64,000 nt of DNA from Quercus robur (GCF_932294415.1 NC_065537.1:64246290-64310289); one strand, 5' to 3'. Numbered from the stretch's first letter, positions 1 through 11,714 are shown. Notes: a model not told the origin generated them from the letters alone. Numbers and translations: made by a program.

Positions 1-49
1 TCTTAAGAGTGCTCCAAGCTGCTAGGTGGTAACCTTCCCAATCCCTCTA

Positions 50-612
50 TCCTAAGTGCACCAACTTGGTCCCCTCTAACTTTAGGCTCGGTAAAGATCA
101 ATGTTGATGCGGCTTAGTAGTATCTACTATCTAGTACTAACTCAGCTCTTGGGGTCATTGCCAGGAACCACATCGGCCATGTAATCAGAGCTTGGGGAAG
201 ATGCCGCCCCTTATGTTCTCCCGTCCAAGCTGAAGTAGCAGCCCTTCAATGGGCAGTTGAGCTGGCAAGTCGTGAGCATTGGCAGCAATTGATTTTTGAA
301 GGAGAAGCTAAGGCTTGTTTTGATGTGTTATCATCATCCACTCCCCTAGATTGGTCTATTAGTACCATTATCAGCAATATTCATTGTCTTTCTGTAGGTT
401 TTACTTCTGTTAAGTTTTGTTAGGTTATGAGACAACGCAATTCTGCAGCTCATGTGGTTGCTAGATTTGCTTTAAATTCTGGCCAGTCCTTTTTTTCAAT
501 AATGGTAATCTTCATCGACTTTGTTTGTAAGGTGGATTACCGCCACTTGTTCTTCCTTTCTTGCTTAATGAAATTGCAGATTATTTAATAAAAATAAATA
601 AATAAATAAAAG
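50..612 (+). pseudogene. LINE-derived RNase H-like domain, 3' end remnant
   Basis: The translated frame reads GSVKINVDAA, then SALGVIARNH, AEVAALQWAVELA, FEGEAKACFDVL and finally RQRNSAAHVVARFAL. This is the order of blocks in the plant RNase H-like (RVT_3) domain found at the 3' end of non-LTR retrotransposons. Two adjacent TAG codons follow the VDAA block and another stop falls before the RQRNSAAH block, so the copy is dead. It ends in an A-rich (AAAT)n tail and then a GAA run, the usual 3' end of a LINE. The 5' part is outside the window or truncated. Confidence 0.75.
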
Positions 613-640
613 AAGAAGAAGAAGAAGAAGAAGAAGAAAA
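610..640. repeat. (GAA)n microsatellite
   Basis: About nine perfect AGA/GAA triplets directly follow the A-rich LINE tail, consistent with microsatellite growth from a retroposon tail. Confidence 0.9.
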
Positions 641-680
641 CAGCAAGTGCAATCAGACTAGTATATGGAAAAAGATAAGA

Positions 681-945
681 TTAGGATCTAACAGAAAATC
701 ACCAGGGAATTTCATATCGATGAATAACACTGGCAAGACGGATAGCATATATCATATATGGGAAATCTAAAAAAATAAGCATCACAAAAACAAATATAGT
801 ACTCATATAATATTAGGATCTAACAGAAAATCACCAGGGAGTTTCATGTCGATGAATAACATTGGCAAAACGGAGAGCACATATCATATATTGGAAATCT
901 AAAAAAAAAAGCATCACAAAAATCAAATATAGTACTCGTATATGA
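681..945. repeat. 132-bp imperfect tandem duplication
   Basis: Two copies begin with TTAGGATCTAACAGAAAATC at 681 and 813. They differ by scattered substitutions and by A-run length. A third diverged copy of the same sequence occurs near 29210, next to the second F-box fragment, so this stretch belongs to the duplicated F-box flank. Confidence 0.85.
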
Positions 946-1693
946 AAAAAAGGCCAGAGAAACATTTTATGAACCTTGCAAAAAAGCTTTAGGAATGGTT
1001 GTTGAACTTAGAGAGGTCAGACTCAAAGCATCGGGAAATTGACCTGGTCACACTAAGAGTAGGATGACCAATATAAAATATAAATTCCAGAATATGACGT
1101 TGTCTAAAAGTTTGTTTGTGTTTGGAATATGATTCCTAGGAGAAAGAAAAGAATGGAAAGGAGGGAAAACGGTGGGTTATTTCTTATTTGGAGTTTTGGG
1201 CGTGCATTGGACAAGGATAATAAAGAACATCATGCCTGTAATAATGTTTCAATGCCTCTCATGTTAAGGGGATTGAGAAGAAGAAACAAATTATGTCATG
1301 ACAGTCATAGAATGCTCTTGCTACAGTGAACTAACCACACAAATCATCAGGGGAATTCTCCCCGACCCCATTAATTTATTTTAATTTTAATATAACAACA
1401 ACACATGGAAACAAGGTTGAACAGAACACAAACCTGTGGCTTGGCTGAAAGAAGCACATCATGATGAATAACATAACATGAAAAGCTATCCATCTAAATT
1501 TGTAAGTAAAAAGCTCAACAACATGAACAATTTCACAAAAACTAGCTATAGAGTTATCTACCTCCAATAACTGTGGTTTCCATCAAAATATATGAAACTT
1601 TAATTTGTCACATCACACAGTGATACGGACCCTCAAGTGACAAAGTCTTTGTAAATCTCCCTAGAACAAATAGGCAACAAACCTAGCAATAGC

Positions 1694-2861
1694 TTAGATG
1701 TTATTGCAGAAAATCCTGCTTAAAGTCAAACCTTTAACTAGCTCCCACTCTACATAAATTAACAAACACAACATCCATATGAGATGCAATATCATCTTCT
1801 CTAAATCACATAACTTTTGAGAAAAAGATACAAATAACCAGGAGCTGAGGCACAATAACTCTAAAACACATTTCAACCCGTGAATGAAACTACTCTCCAC
1901 GTAAATGATAGCTTGTACTGGGGTGAATGAGTTTGGATACCCTGTGCGTTGAAGAATCTTAATTTCTTGAGAAGCAATGTTATACAAGACCAATGCCTCA
2001 TTTTTATCAATCATAAGGTACTCTCCATTCACAAGAAATCGTAGTGGCCATCCAATTGGTAATTGGGTATTCACAACAAGTTGTTTGGTCCAAGAATCCC
2101 CAATCTCATATTCACGCATCTCCCATATCTCGATGTATTCTGTGATACCATAAACAAGAAAAGCAAGGCAATCATTGAATACGGCAAGAACTTTATTTGG
2201 AAGAAACTTATCTGGAAACCTTATTATTTGAAAAACCTCATGGCTCATTTCAAAGGATATAATTATGTGATGATCATAACTCTCCCCGAGTTCGCTGTTG
2301 AGAAAACCGATCCAATGAACTCCATCAAAGGATATTTCATGAAAACAAGAATGCACCCTAATTAATGTTTGAATGATGAATAGGGGTGCCAAATATGTGG
2401 GTCCAGCAATCAACGGAGTAAACATAAAAAGAGTTGTACCTCTTTTTATATTCGACAATTCTAACCACAAGATTTTTGATCATAACCAAATGCAAAATAG
2501 GAAATGATTTTAATGGAACAAGATGGGCAGGACAATCAGGACGTTGGGGATAGGCAACAGTCTTACCTTCTCTAGTCGCCGGATTCCATAAGACAAAACC
2601 ATACAACCCGCAGTCGCAACCGTTGATGCAAGCGCAAGCAAACATGTTGGTGATTACTTCATGTGTGGTCAAGCCAGCCATGTTCTCCTCACGGAAGTCC
2701 ACAATGCGTACTCCTCCTTCGGAAACAGAACCATCATCATCATCAGGATAGGATTGCAGGACGTATTTATACCTAAAAGTGAACCTGCTCGACCTCAGGC
2801 TCCACCTCCACTTCGACCTCTCCTCCATCTTCGATTCGATTGAGTAGTATTTGAAACACAA
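1694..2861 (-). pseudogene. F-box-associated (FBA) domain protein, broken
   Basis: Read from 2861 downwards, the first part has a Kelch/FBA-like block with LYGFVLWNPATREGKTV and VVRIVEYKKRYNSFYVYSVD. The frame then meets TAG at 2358-2360. A shift of frame continues with SFDGVHWIGFLNSEL, EMSHEVFQIIRFPD, VLAVFNDCLAFLVYG, IWEMREYEIGDSWTKQLVV and LVLYNIASQEIKIL, typical of the FBA type 1 domain of plant F-box proteins, which bind substrates for SCF ubiquitin ligases. I see no N-terminal F-box in the first reading frame or just upstream. The stop plus frameshift in the middle of the domain make a pseudogene most likely. The last ~45 residues before 1694 look like read-through into 3' flank, because the related copy at 29857 stops right after VESL. 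A small sequencing error is the alternative explanation for the break. Confidence 0.75.
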
Positions 2862-3605
2862 AAACCTTTTTAATTACTTCTCTGACTCCTCGGCACACAG
2901 ACTCTAGAGAAGCAATAAGTCACGTTCTCCTATTTCCAAGTTGAAATAAATAGGAGCCTTCAAATCTTGGGCTTGGACAGCAAGCCCACTAGAGCTTGTC
3001 TGGTAAGCTCGACCCACAACACTGAGTTCTGAGTTCATCTGACTCATCACTCAATCTTTTATATACTATTCCTACAAAATTTAATCGAAGCCCATATCTC
3101 CAGCCTTCTCTATAACAATCAAACACTTTCACATCCCTCTAAATGCCTTCTTCCCACCACTAGTAGAGCCAGCTGGGTAGATTTCGACACATATATGACA
3201 AAGGAAAGGCTTGTAAAATATACTAGTAGTTTAAAATGTTTATGCATGCTACATCAGAGTTGTGACAAAGTTATGGTACAAAATGTTACAAAATGTTATG
3301 GTCTTAGATTTTCTCTTCTATAGATATATTATTCAGCTTCTCAAAAAAAAAAAAAAAAAAAAAAAAGATATATTATTCAAGTTTCATAGCAGTCAAATTC
3401 CTTTTGAATATCCCTTCAGGTCCAGGTAGTGAGAACGAGCAAAGCCCAACCTCTTTAATGCTTGAGCTACTCTTTTGCGGGTATCCTAGATTCCGCAGTC
3501 ATCAAAATTTAGAAAAATGCCAAAACAAGATACCCTTACACTTTTATTTTAGCACTGTCTAAACTTTGGACAACAGCCAAATCAATACATTTGTTAATCT
3601 ACCGT
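2862..3605. other. Intergenic flank, no gene seen
   Basis: This is AT-rich DNA upstream of the F-box pseudogene, with a 24-base A run near 3343. I see no domain, no exon pair and no clear promoter. Confidence 0.6.
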
Positions 3606-6020
3606 TAAAAACTAGGGTAAATTACACTAATTTATCCTGAGATTTGGGATAATACCAAGCACATCCAAAGGTTTTAAAAAATGACCAATTTCGTCCTTAA
3701 ACATTAATGCCGTTTGTGCACCGTTTATTAAATCCTTTTATTAACGCTTTGTTTGTTTCAGCATTAACATTTTCTGGAAAATTGCTCATTTTCCAAAGAG
3801 CATTTTCTAGAAAACTGTCTCATTTTCCAATGTTTGGTAACAACCTTGAAAATGAGCTTGAGAATGTTTTCTAGTGCTTGGTATGCAATTTTTTTTAAAA
3901 TATTTCTTTTATAATTTAAAACATGTATATTATGTAAACTAACTAATGTAATCATTATAAATAAAAAACCAATAATGAATTTGGTTTTCATACTAAAATT
4001 TTGACAATAGATACAATCAAAATTAATTAGTTGTCAAATTTTCATGATCTCTACCACTCATCTTGCTCATATATATAGACAGTAACGTACGTACACACAC
4101 ACACATATATCAACCATTTGTCTATATATATATATATATATATATTTGACAAGGGAATGCATTATCAATAAGTATAAATAATAATAACTTTTAATTGTCC
4201 ACTCTTTTTGTTGGTATACTAATTATCTATTATGGTCAACCACAAGTCTCCAATATTATTCTAAATTATGTATTTACATAATGTACTGTATAATAAGTGC
4301 AATTCTCCTAAACAATTATCGTTCATTATATAATAATATTATTAGTCCACGGTAAAGATTGTCCCATGTAAAAGCAATTTAGAGCAATATAGGTACTATA
4401 TTTAAAATTTTCATCTTTTACTTCTTTCTTTCTTTCTTCTTCTTCTTCTTTTTATTTTATTTTTTATTTTTTTGCACTTTATGTATGAAAAAGAAATAAC
4501 TTTTGCCTGGAATCCATCAAACAGAAAATTTCTTAGAGAAAAAAGAAAATCGAGCTTGAAATTCAAAGCAAAGAATTGGGATTTTGGTAGAGAGCAATGA
4601 AATAATTACCACTGCGAATTTGCTCTCCTTTGCAAGTCGGAGCTATTGACCGATTAGTGAATGAAAAAAAAAATCTAATCAGAGAATTGCATTACAGAAG
4701 GGAAGAGAAACATGAAGAAAAGAGAGACAGAGAGAGAGATCTATGGGAAGAGGAGAGACCAGAGTTAGTGACAGTGAGACTGTGAGAAGAGAAAAAGCAA
4801 AGGGAAGAGAGAAAAAGTGAGAAAACTTACCATGAGAGAGAGAAGGCGCCAAAAAATTATGTTTCCCATAACTATAGAAGAAGACAATATTTATAGGAGA
4901 TGCAACGTATGAGAGAGAGATTGTTTTCCAAAATTTTTTTTTGGAAAACAACCTATAGAAAATAAGCCTTATTTTTTTGCGTTAGGTTTTAGTTTTCCTT
5001 TTCTTTGCTTTTCTCTTCAATCTTCACACCAGAAAATTCCTCTCTTCTCCCAAAAAAAAAAAAATGAAAAAGAAAATTCCTCTCTTCACGCCAAAGCCAG
5101 AAAATTTCTCTTCACGCCAGAAAATTTCTCCCTCTCTCAAGCCCAAGCCACAAGGGTTTCATACTCAAGTAAATGACCAACAACTCTGCCACCGGAACTA
5201 TTTCAGAGCCGATTCACCCACAAAACTCATGCCATATGAGGATGGTGGACATCAATTAGGTCGGGATCTACGAGGATGGTGGCGGTGGTTGCTGGGTTGA
5301 GACAAGTGGTGGGCGGCAGTGGCAAGGTCACAATTTGGAGCTTGCCGTCATCGGTATGAGTTTTTATTTTTAAGATTTGATTTGGGTTTGAACGGTAAAT
5401 CATGTGATGTTGGATGGTTGAAATTGTTTAGGATTGAAGAGGATGGATAGGTAGTGATGGGTGGTGCCGTGGTGGATGGCGATTGTGGGTCTCACGATTC
5501 TTGCCATTGTGGGTATGGGTTTTTATTTTGAAATTTTTTTGATTTGGGTCTGTTTGAGGAGTGATGTTGGATGGTTGAATTGATCTATATTTCCTTCTGG
5601 GAAAAAAAATAAATAAATAAAGTCAGCAATTTTCGATCTTAGTTCTAGCAAAATAGATACAAAGGGTGCCTTTTGTTTTCAGTTTTTTGGGTCTTTCTGG
5701 GGAAAAGAAGTTTGCGGCTTATTGGGATTGAAGGAGCTTCGTTGCGAAAATGATAGAGAGAAAGAGTTAAAGAAATTTATTGGAACAAAATAGTAGATTT
5801 TTTGTTATTATTTTTGAATGCTCTGTAAATTTTTTCCCCCCAATTGAGACTAGGTTTGGTTTTGGAAAATGAATACAGATTTGATTTCATTTTTCTGTAT
5901 GTTTCTTAAATACATGGTCATGTATATCCTTTGATACTGGTTTGAGGAATTTTTTTTCTAAATAACAATAAATATTAAAAATTTTAGATAATTGTTACGT
6001 TTCAAAACAATATTGAAAAC

Positions 6021-6414
6021 TAGCATCTCGAGTGTCTAAAACTCGAGTTCTAAGATAAAAATCGAGTTTTTAAGTCTCGATTTGTATGTGGATTAGTTTA
6101 AAGTGGAAAAAAATTAAGCTGAAAATCGAGTTTTAAAGAGTTGATTTCCATAAATTGAATAAAAACGCCGCTATAGGTCTATAAAACGTCACTATAGGGC
6201 TTAAAAACGCCACTATAGGACTCCATAAATCTGTACTTAAGGAAAAAAAATTTTCAAAAAAAACGCCGCTATAGGGCTTTAAAACGTCACTGAAAGACTT
6301 AAAAACGCCACTATAGGTGAAATTTTTTTCGCATGAAACTCGAGTCTTAAAGACTCGAGATCTATGGGACGTTTTTCTAATATGGATCTCGAGTTTCTAA
6401 AACTCGAGATGCTA
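6021..6414. mobile_element. Foldback-like element with CTCGAG arms
   Basis: The ends TAGCATCTCGAG and CTCGAGATGCTA are inverted, and the next ~15 bp also pair (TCTAAAACTCGAG). The inside repeats AAACGCCRCTATAGG-like motifs at least five times. A 3-bp ACT flanks both sides. It is nested in the MULE at 3615-7414. The family is not recognised. Confidence 0.6.
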
Positions 6415-6671
6415 CTTTCCTTTATTGTTTCAAACGTTGCCTAACTAACTATATACAATTCTTTTGCATTGCTGTTTTGCACATTACCTCCTGGTTTGAG
6501 CTTGAGAGTGAGTGAATGAGGTGTTGTATATGTTCTGGGCAAAGAAGAGAGAAAATGAAGAAATAGAGAACAAGATGAACTAGAAAATTGTTTGGATGAG
6601 TCATGAGAGTCAACAAACGGCATTACACGGTGTTAGTGTTTAAGGACCAAATTGGACCAAATTGGTCATTT

Positions 6672-7355
6672 TATAAAGAGAAGTGATTATGTCTACAACA
6701 TTTTTACAATAAATCCTAAGGCTCTGCTTGGGAGTTCATAAGAGACTGGAATGGAATGAATTTAAGTAAGAGAAAGGAATGGAATGGAATTAAGTAACCT
6801 TGATTGAATGTTTTAAAATAAAGGAATGAAAATGAATGGAATGTAAGTAATCCTGTTTGGGAGTAACATGGAGTGTATGGAATGGAATCATTTTATGACA
6901 ATATTACTATTAGACCCCTATTTTAAAATAAATAGTTGAATATATAGGGGTATTTTGGGAGTTTTAATAAAAAAATCATTAAATCTAATTTCATTCCCTC
7001 TCATTCCTCCCAATTTCGGGGAGAATGAAAATTTGAGGTTTTAAGGGAATTGAGAGGAATAAGTGTTCCCTCCTACCCATTCCATTCCCTCTCACTTAAA
7101 CTCCCAAATAAGGGGAATGGACTCTCCATTTCCCCCATTAAAACTCCCAAACAAGAGAATGGAAGAATATTATAAAATTATTCTTTTTATTCCTTTCCAT
7201 TCCCTTCTCCCAAGCAGAGCCTAAATGGCAAGTTCTTATTAGTTGTTATTATTGGGGCAAAAAAGTAATCTTAGCATTAGTTTGAAATTTAAACCAATAA
7301 TAACTAGCCACCTGTGATTTGTTGTAAAAATGTTGTAGGCGTAGCATCTCTCATA
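6672..7355. mobile_element. MITE nested in MULE, with TIRs CTACAACATTTTTACAA
   Basis: CTACAACATTTTTACAATAAATC at 6693 is inverted at about 7318-7340, where the copy reads GATTTGTTGTAAAAATGTTGTAG. The element interrupts the right arm of the surrounding MULE. Exact ends are uncertain; an imperfect 7-bp repeat (TTATAAA/TCATAAA) may be the TSD. It carries a PIF/Harbinger-like MITE inside. Confidence 0.55.
6717..7224. mobile_element. PIF/Harbinger-like MITE, TAA target duplication
   Basis: The inverted ends GGCTCTGCTTGGGAG (6720) and CTCCCAAGCAGAGCC (ending 7221) are perfect for 15 bp and flanked by TAA on both sides, the target duplication of PIF/Harbinger MITEs. Length is 502 bp. The interior is rich in GGAATGGAAT-like sequence and has no ORF. 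Confidence 0.85.
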
Positions 7356-7423
7356 AAATGTTTAGATGTGCTTGATATTACCTCAAACCTCAGGTAGGTT
7401 AGTGTAATTTACCCTAAAAACTA

Positions 7424-8038
7424 ACAAGAAACTCATGTGAGAGGCATGTGGGAATAAATAATAAATTGATAGAGATGGCATTTAAAAAAAATAAATAATA
7501 AAAATAAATGTTGATATTAGACTATTAGTAATTGTATATGTGTACTATGTGTCTATGTTTTTTTTTTTTTTTTTTTTTTTTTTAATTAACATTGATATGA
7601 AAAATTAGTATGAAATTACAATTCTAATCCCCTAGAAGGCTAGAACTCATAACTCATAAATGAAGTAGATTTATGGTTGCTTTTTTTTTTTTTTTTTTTT
7701 TTTTTAGAACACTAAGTATTTTTAACGCATATGGAGAGAGGGTAGAATGTCTTAAAGTCCAGTTGCTAATTAAATAAATCAAAAGTGAGAGAATTACACA
7801 ATAACAATCCCACGTTATTTAATTTTTATGTAAAAAAATAAAATACTAATTGTAACAGTCAGATTAACACAAAAAGGACCCATGATATTATACGTGATAT
7901 TTTAGGGACTAAAAATTAAAAAATCATATATTTTAGGGACTAATTGTAACTATTCCGATAACCATATAGTATGATTTAATTTATGAGTGATATTGTTTAC
8001 GTATAGTATGATTTAATTTATGAGTGATATTGTTTAGT
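7424..8038. other. Intergenic AT-rich DNA with T runs and a 37-bp duplication
   Basis: There are two long T runs (about 7559-7583 and 7681-7705), and a 37-bp tandem duplication at 7965-8038 starting TATAGTATGATTTAATTTAT. No gene is visible. Confidence 0.7.
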
Positions 8039-8212
8039 TTCATAATGGGATAATTATTGGGTACTCCTGAAGTACTATAAATGCGTACTCTTCCCTCTCA
8101 CATAACTGTGTGTCTCACTAATTAAATTTATGGTAGGACCCATAATTCATGTGAGAGGGGGAGTATACATTTATAGTACTTTCGGAATATTCAATAATTT
8201 TCCTTCATAATG
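8039..8212. mobile_element. 156-bp Mutator-like MITE (8048-8203)
   Basis: The arms GGATAATTATTGGGTACTCC and GGAAAATTATTGAATATTCC (reverse strand) begin a near-palindrome that includes AAGTACTATAAATG. The 9-bp direct repeat TTCATAATG flanks it at 8039-8047 and 8204-8212. There is no coding content. Confidence 0.85.
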
Positions 8213-8319
8213 TTATTACTTTATCACGTATATTTTTCAAAATACTTTTCTATAATAGTTTAGCATTTTAATAATAAAAAATAGTAAAAAATAAATTAAT
8301 AATAAAAGGTGTGGGGAGT

Positions 8320-9429
8320 GGAAGAGTTTTCACCTAGACCTAAAGCCCAAATACCTACCAAACCTCGTGGAGTGGAATGGACTAGACTCATCCGATTAAG
8401 GTAAGGCCCAATAGCTTAGAAGACCCTATGAAGTGGAATTGGAATAAGATCGGCCCGAACATCTAGGAGGTGAAGGGAATCCTTGCGAATCGTTCCCCAC
8501 GAAGTTGACAATAAACTACATTGAGCAAAGTCTTATCCGAAGAAATGAACATAGATAATCCACAGTGTGCCCACAATGGGCATATGTAACCCTGGGAAAC
8601 CCTCTAAACATATAAGAATAGTAGAGATCTAAAGCCCAAATACCTACCAAACCTCGTGGAGTGGAATGGACTAGACTCATCCGATTAAGGTAAGGCCCAA
8701 TAGCTTAGAAGACCCTATGAAGTGGAATTGGAATAAGATCGGCCCGAACATCTAGGAGGTGAAGGGAATCCTTGCGAATCGTTCCCCACGAAGTTGACAA
8801 TAAACTACATTGAGCAAAGTCTTATCCGAAGAAATGAACATAGATAATCCACAGTGTGCCCACAATGGGCATATGTAACCCTGGGAAACCCTCTAAACAT
8901 ATAAGAATAGTAGAGATCTTTACCTCTGCATTAATGAGGGGTCATCCACATAACCTCTGCCGCATTGAATGTATATAAGACAACTTGAACAGTAGAAATA
9001 CCCACAAAAGTCATATTCTAAGATAAGGAAGGGGGGAACCTAATAAAGAAGATGAAAAATATCCCTGAGAATTCAGCTGGAGACAAGATAGCTAGGAGGA
9101 TAAGGGAAAAAAATGTGCCTATATAAGGAAAGGAACTGACAAATAGAAGAGGGATGATCAGAGAAAAGGAGAATAGACAGAAATAGAGAAATCGAAAGAA
9201 ACTCCAATCTGTAATAGTGGAATACCATGGGAAAGACAATTTTCTCAATTGTATTATGCAAGTTTCAATTGGAACACAAGTTATGTTAGTAAAAAATCAA
9301 TTTTTTGAGTTTCCCACTGTGGAGTTTTTTCCCTTACATGTTTTAGATAAATAAATTGTGATTGGCATTCCAACACCATCCCTTAGATAGTTTGCGTATA
9401 CGTATCTAGGGTGGCTTTTGACCCCTATA
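8320..9429 (+). repeat. 5' LTR of the gypsy element
   Basis: It begins at a TGTGGGG and ends in CCCTATA directly before the primer-binding region. TATA-like boxes lie near 8971 (TATATAAGAC) and 9117 (TATATAAGGA). The start is inferred, since no second LTR is present to define it. It contains a perfect-looking 289-bp tandem duplication. Confidence 0.6.
8341..8919. repeat. 289-bp tandem duplication inside the LTR
   Basis: Copy 1 (8341-8629) and copy 2 (8630-8918) appear identical by eye, from TAAAGCCCAAATACC to GTAGAGATCT. The absence of visible differences in an otherwise decayed element means the duplication is much younger than the element, or an assembly artefact. Confidence 0.9.
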
Positions 9430-9449
9430 ATTGGTGCCGTCTGTGGGAA
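9430..9449 (+). other. Primer-binding-site region of the gypsy element
   Basis: ATTGGTGCCGTCTGTGGGAA follows the LTR end directly. It is the counterpart of ATTGGCGCCCACCGTGGGG in the young element at 33023. One base (GGTGCC versus GGCGCC) differs from the usual form. Confidence 0.7.
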
Positions 9450-10169
9450 TCTCCACAAAGCAGTAGGCTCAAGAGTTGGTTTTTGAGAGAGGCATGGCGA
9501 ATCGATCCTGAAGTGGACCTACCTAGCTTTCTTGTTCGAATATTTCCGAAGAGTCTGTTCATGAAGATAGGCACTTACGATTTGAAGTTCATAAAGAGAC
9601 TCAAGGACAACCTTCACAGATTAACAACTGGAAACTTGCCCCCCACCTGTAGGAAGAAAGGTCGACTACCAATATTGCAGGTCCATCTCACTCTAGCCGA
9701 GATAGGGAGATAGATAGGCTAAGGGAGCAAGTGCTGGTATTGTAGCAGCAAGCTGTGAAAAACGAGGAGCACCTTCGAAGGAATGATGAAGAGCTTCTTC
9801 ATCAAAGGGGTCTGAGTCTTGTGCAAAGTCATTCCCTAGGGGATGAACACAGTGTAAAAGAGCGGCTCAAGAAATGAGATAAAAGGCAATCCCTTCCTCA
9901 TAGGAATAGGGGGCCATCTCTGCATCACGAGGATAGAAGGCAATCCCCTCCTTACAGGGATAGGAGACAATCTCCTCCCCATAGGGAGAGGACAGTTACC
10001 TCCCCCCCCCCCCCTTACAGAAGGAATATTAAAAGGGAATAACAAATAGGGAGAAGTCTAAGGGGCAAATCCCTCAACGTTTAACGTTTCACAATCTCAG
10101 AGACCTTGTTACACCTCGAGCCTCTGGTACTGATGCCATGAGTAAAGCCTTGCAACATATATCTCAATC

Positions 10170-11285
10170 CCCATTTTCAGAAGAAATTGAAAAGACAGAT
10201 TTGCTGCACAGATTCACTAGGTTGACCTTCACGATATATAATAGTAAGACAGACCCTATGTAACACGTCAACCATTACAATCAAAGCATGGCAATCTACT
10301 CTAAAAATGAAGCTATGATGTGTAGTAAGACAGGCCCTATGTAACACGTCAACCATTACAATCAAAGCATGGCAATCTACTCTAAAAATGAAGCTTTGAT
10401 GTGTAAGATATTCCCTTTTAGCTTAGGTCCCATTGCAATGAGATGATATGAATGGTTGGAAAAAGGATCCATTAGGTTGACCTTCACGATATATAATAGT
10501 AAGACAAGCCCTATGTAACACGTCAACCATTACAATCAAAGCATGGCAATCTACTCTAAAAATGAAGCTCTGATGTGTAAGATATTCCCCTCTAGCTTAG
10601 GTCCCATTGCAATGAGATGATATGAATGGTTGGAAAAAGGATCCATTAGAAGGTATGATGAATTAATCAAAGTGTTTAAGGCACGATTTGTAACATGTAG
10701 TAGAACCCCGAAGTCGTTTGATTCTCTCCTCACTATGCCTATGAAGGAGGGAGAAACTCTCAAGGCCTACTCTAATCGTTACCGGGAGTTACATAATGAG
10801 ATTGGAGGAGCTAATGGGGGGATTGCAACCAGTGCATTCAAAGTGGGGTTTCCCATCGATTCCGATCTAAGGGCTTCGTTAGCTTTGAAACCGGTCACGG
10901 ATATGAATAAATTAATGGAGTGGGTAGAAGAGTATAAAAAGTTAGAAGACAATCAGTTGTATGACAAGGCTAAAGCCAAGGTACATGCTAGGGAGAAGAA
11001 AGAGGTTAAAGTAGATCATGCTCCCTAACCAAGAAGAGACTTTTTCCCCCAAGTTCATAAACCAAGATCCGAGATAGTGGGTTCATTTTACAAGGAGCCA
11101 GTCTATCATATTGTAGAGAAGATAAAAAAAATGAGCCTTACTTTCGTTGGCCGAATAAGATGAGTGGAGATGTATCAAGAAGGAACCAAAGTCTTTTCTA
11201 TTTATATCATCGAGACAGAGGGCACAAGATCGAAGATTGCTGGACTCTGAAAGATCATATGAGCCACCTAGAGAGCCAAGGTATT
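10170..11285 (+). pseudogene. gag: gypsy gag with zinc-knuckle relic
   Basis: Recognisable blocks are RFTRLTFTIYNSKTDP, HYNQSMAIYSKNEALMCKIF, LGPIAMRWYEWLEKGSI, FKARFVTCSRTPKSFDSLL and MKEGETLKAYSNRYRELHNE, typical of Tat-lineage gag. A zinc-knuckle-like block near 11195-11265 reads HRDRGHKIEDCWTLKDH, with the first cysteine not visible. A TAA replaces the expected sense codon between DPM and HVN, and this change is present in all three internal repeats of the segment. The gene cannot make an intact capsid protein. Confidence 0.75.
10219..10645. repeat. Internal duplications within gag
   Basis: The segment AGTAAGACAGACCCTATGTA recurs at about 10243, 10324 and 10498. Copies 1 and 2 are 81 bp apart. 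A longer unit of about 255 bp (GGTTGACCTTCACGATATAT at 10220 and 10475) contains copies 1-2 and 3 respectively. All carry the same in-frame TAA. Confidence 0.85.
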
Positions 11286-11519
11286 TAAAGGAGTTTATAG
11301 TATGGGAAGATCCTCGGCCTCAAGACATTAAGGGGCAAGCACTTCACGGACCTCAACTCCTTCTCAGGTGCTCATAGGGGTGACACATGCGGTCAAGCAA
11401 TCAGTTAAAATAGGACAAGCTACATTCCGGGTCATGGTTGTGGCCCTAATTTCAGATTCGGAAACGGATTCACCCTCCCCTACAAGGAAGGTACTATTCA
11501 ATCCTATGATGATGCGCTA

Positions 11520-11714
11520 ATGGTGACACTGCGAATTTGGGGCTTTGATGTGAGGAAAGTTATGATAGATCAAGGAAATGGGGTTGAAGTAATGTACCCC
11601 AATTTGTATGAGGGTTTAGGCCTCACCCCTGGTTACTTAACCCAGTATGATACTCCTTTGGTAGCCTTTGATGGAACTATAGTCACGCCAGCTAGTCAAG
11701 TGAGACTACTGTAG
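11520..11714 (+). pseudogene. gypsy aspartic protease fragment
   Basis: The stretch VRKVMIDQGNGVEVMYPNLY then LGLTPGYLTQYDTPLVAFDG matches the retroviral-type protease region of Tat-like elements. The catalytic D-[ST]-G is degenerate here (DQGNG). The frame stops at 11712-11714, and downstream similarity (AILGRPWIHSMG near 11780) continues in another frame. Confidence 0.65.

Larger units (their letters stand above)
3606..7423. mobile_element. MULE-type TIR element (3615-7414) with 9-bp TSD
   Basis: The left end GGGTAAATTACACTAA at 3615 is matched inverted at 7414. The arms stay similar for about 55 bp (…AAGCACATCYAAA). The inverted similarity then resumes beyond a nested insertion, near 3685-3720 and 6610-6665 (TGACCAATTT, TCCTTAAACA). 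The flanking 9-bp direct repeat TAAAAACTA lies at 3606-3614 and 7415-7423, which fits Mutator-like elements. Total length is 3.8 kb and there is no transposase. The interior is AT-rich leader-like DNA. A possible captured exon lies on the minus strand near 6488-6535, with CAG before it and GTAATG after, but I do not recognise it. Nested elements are listed separately. Confidence 0.8.

Noticed and set aside
9018..10365. Minus-strand ORFs of 60-76 codons in the gypsy LTR and gag
   Set aside because: They are antisense shadows of LTR and gag sequence without domain similarity.
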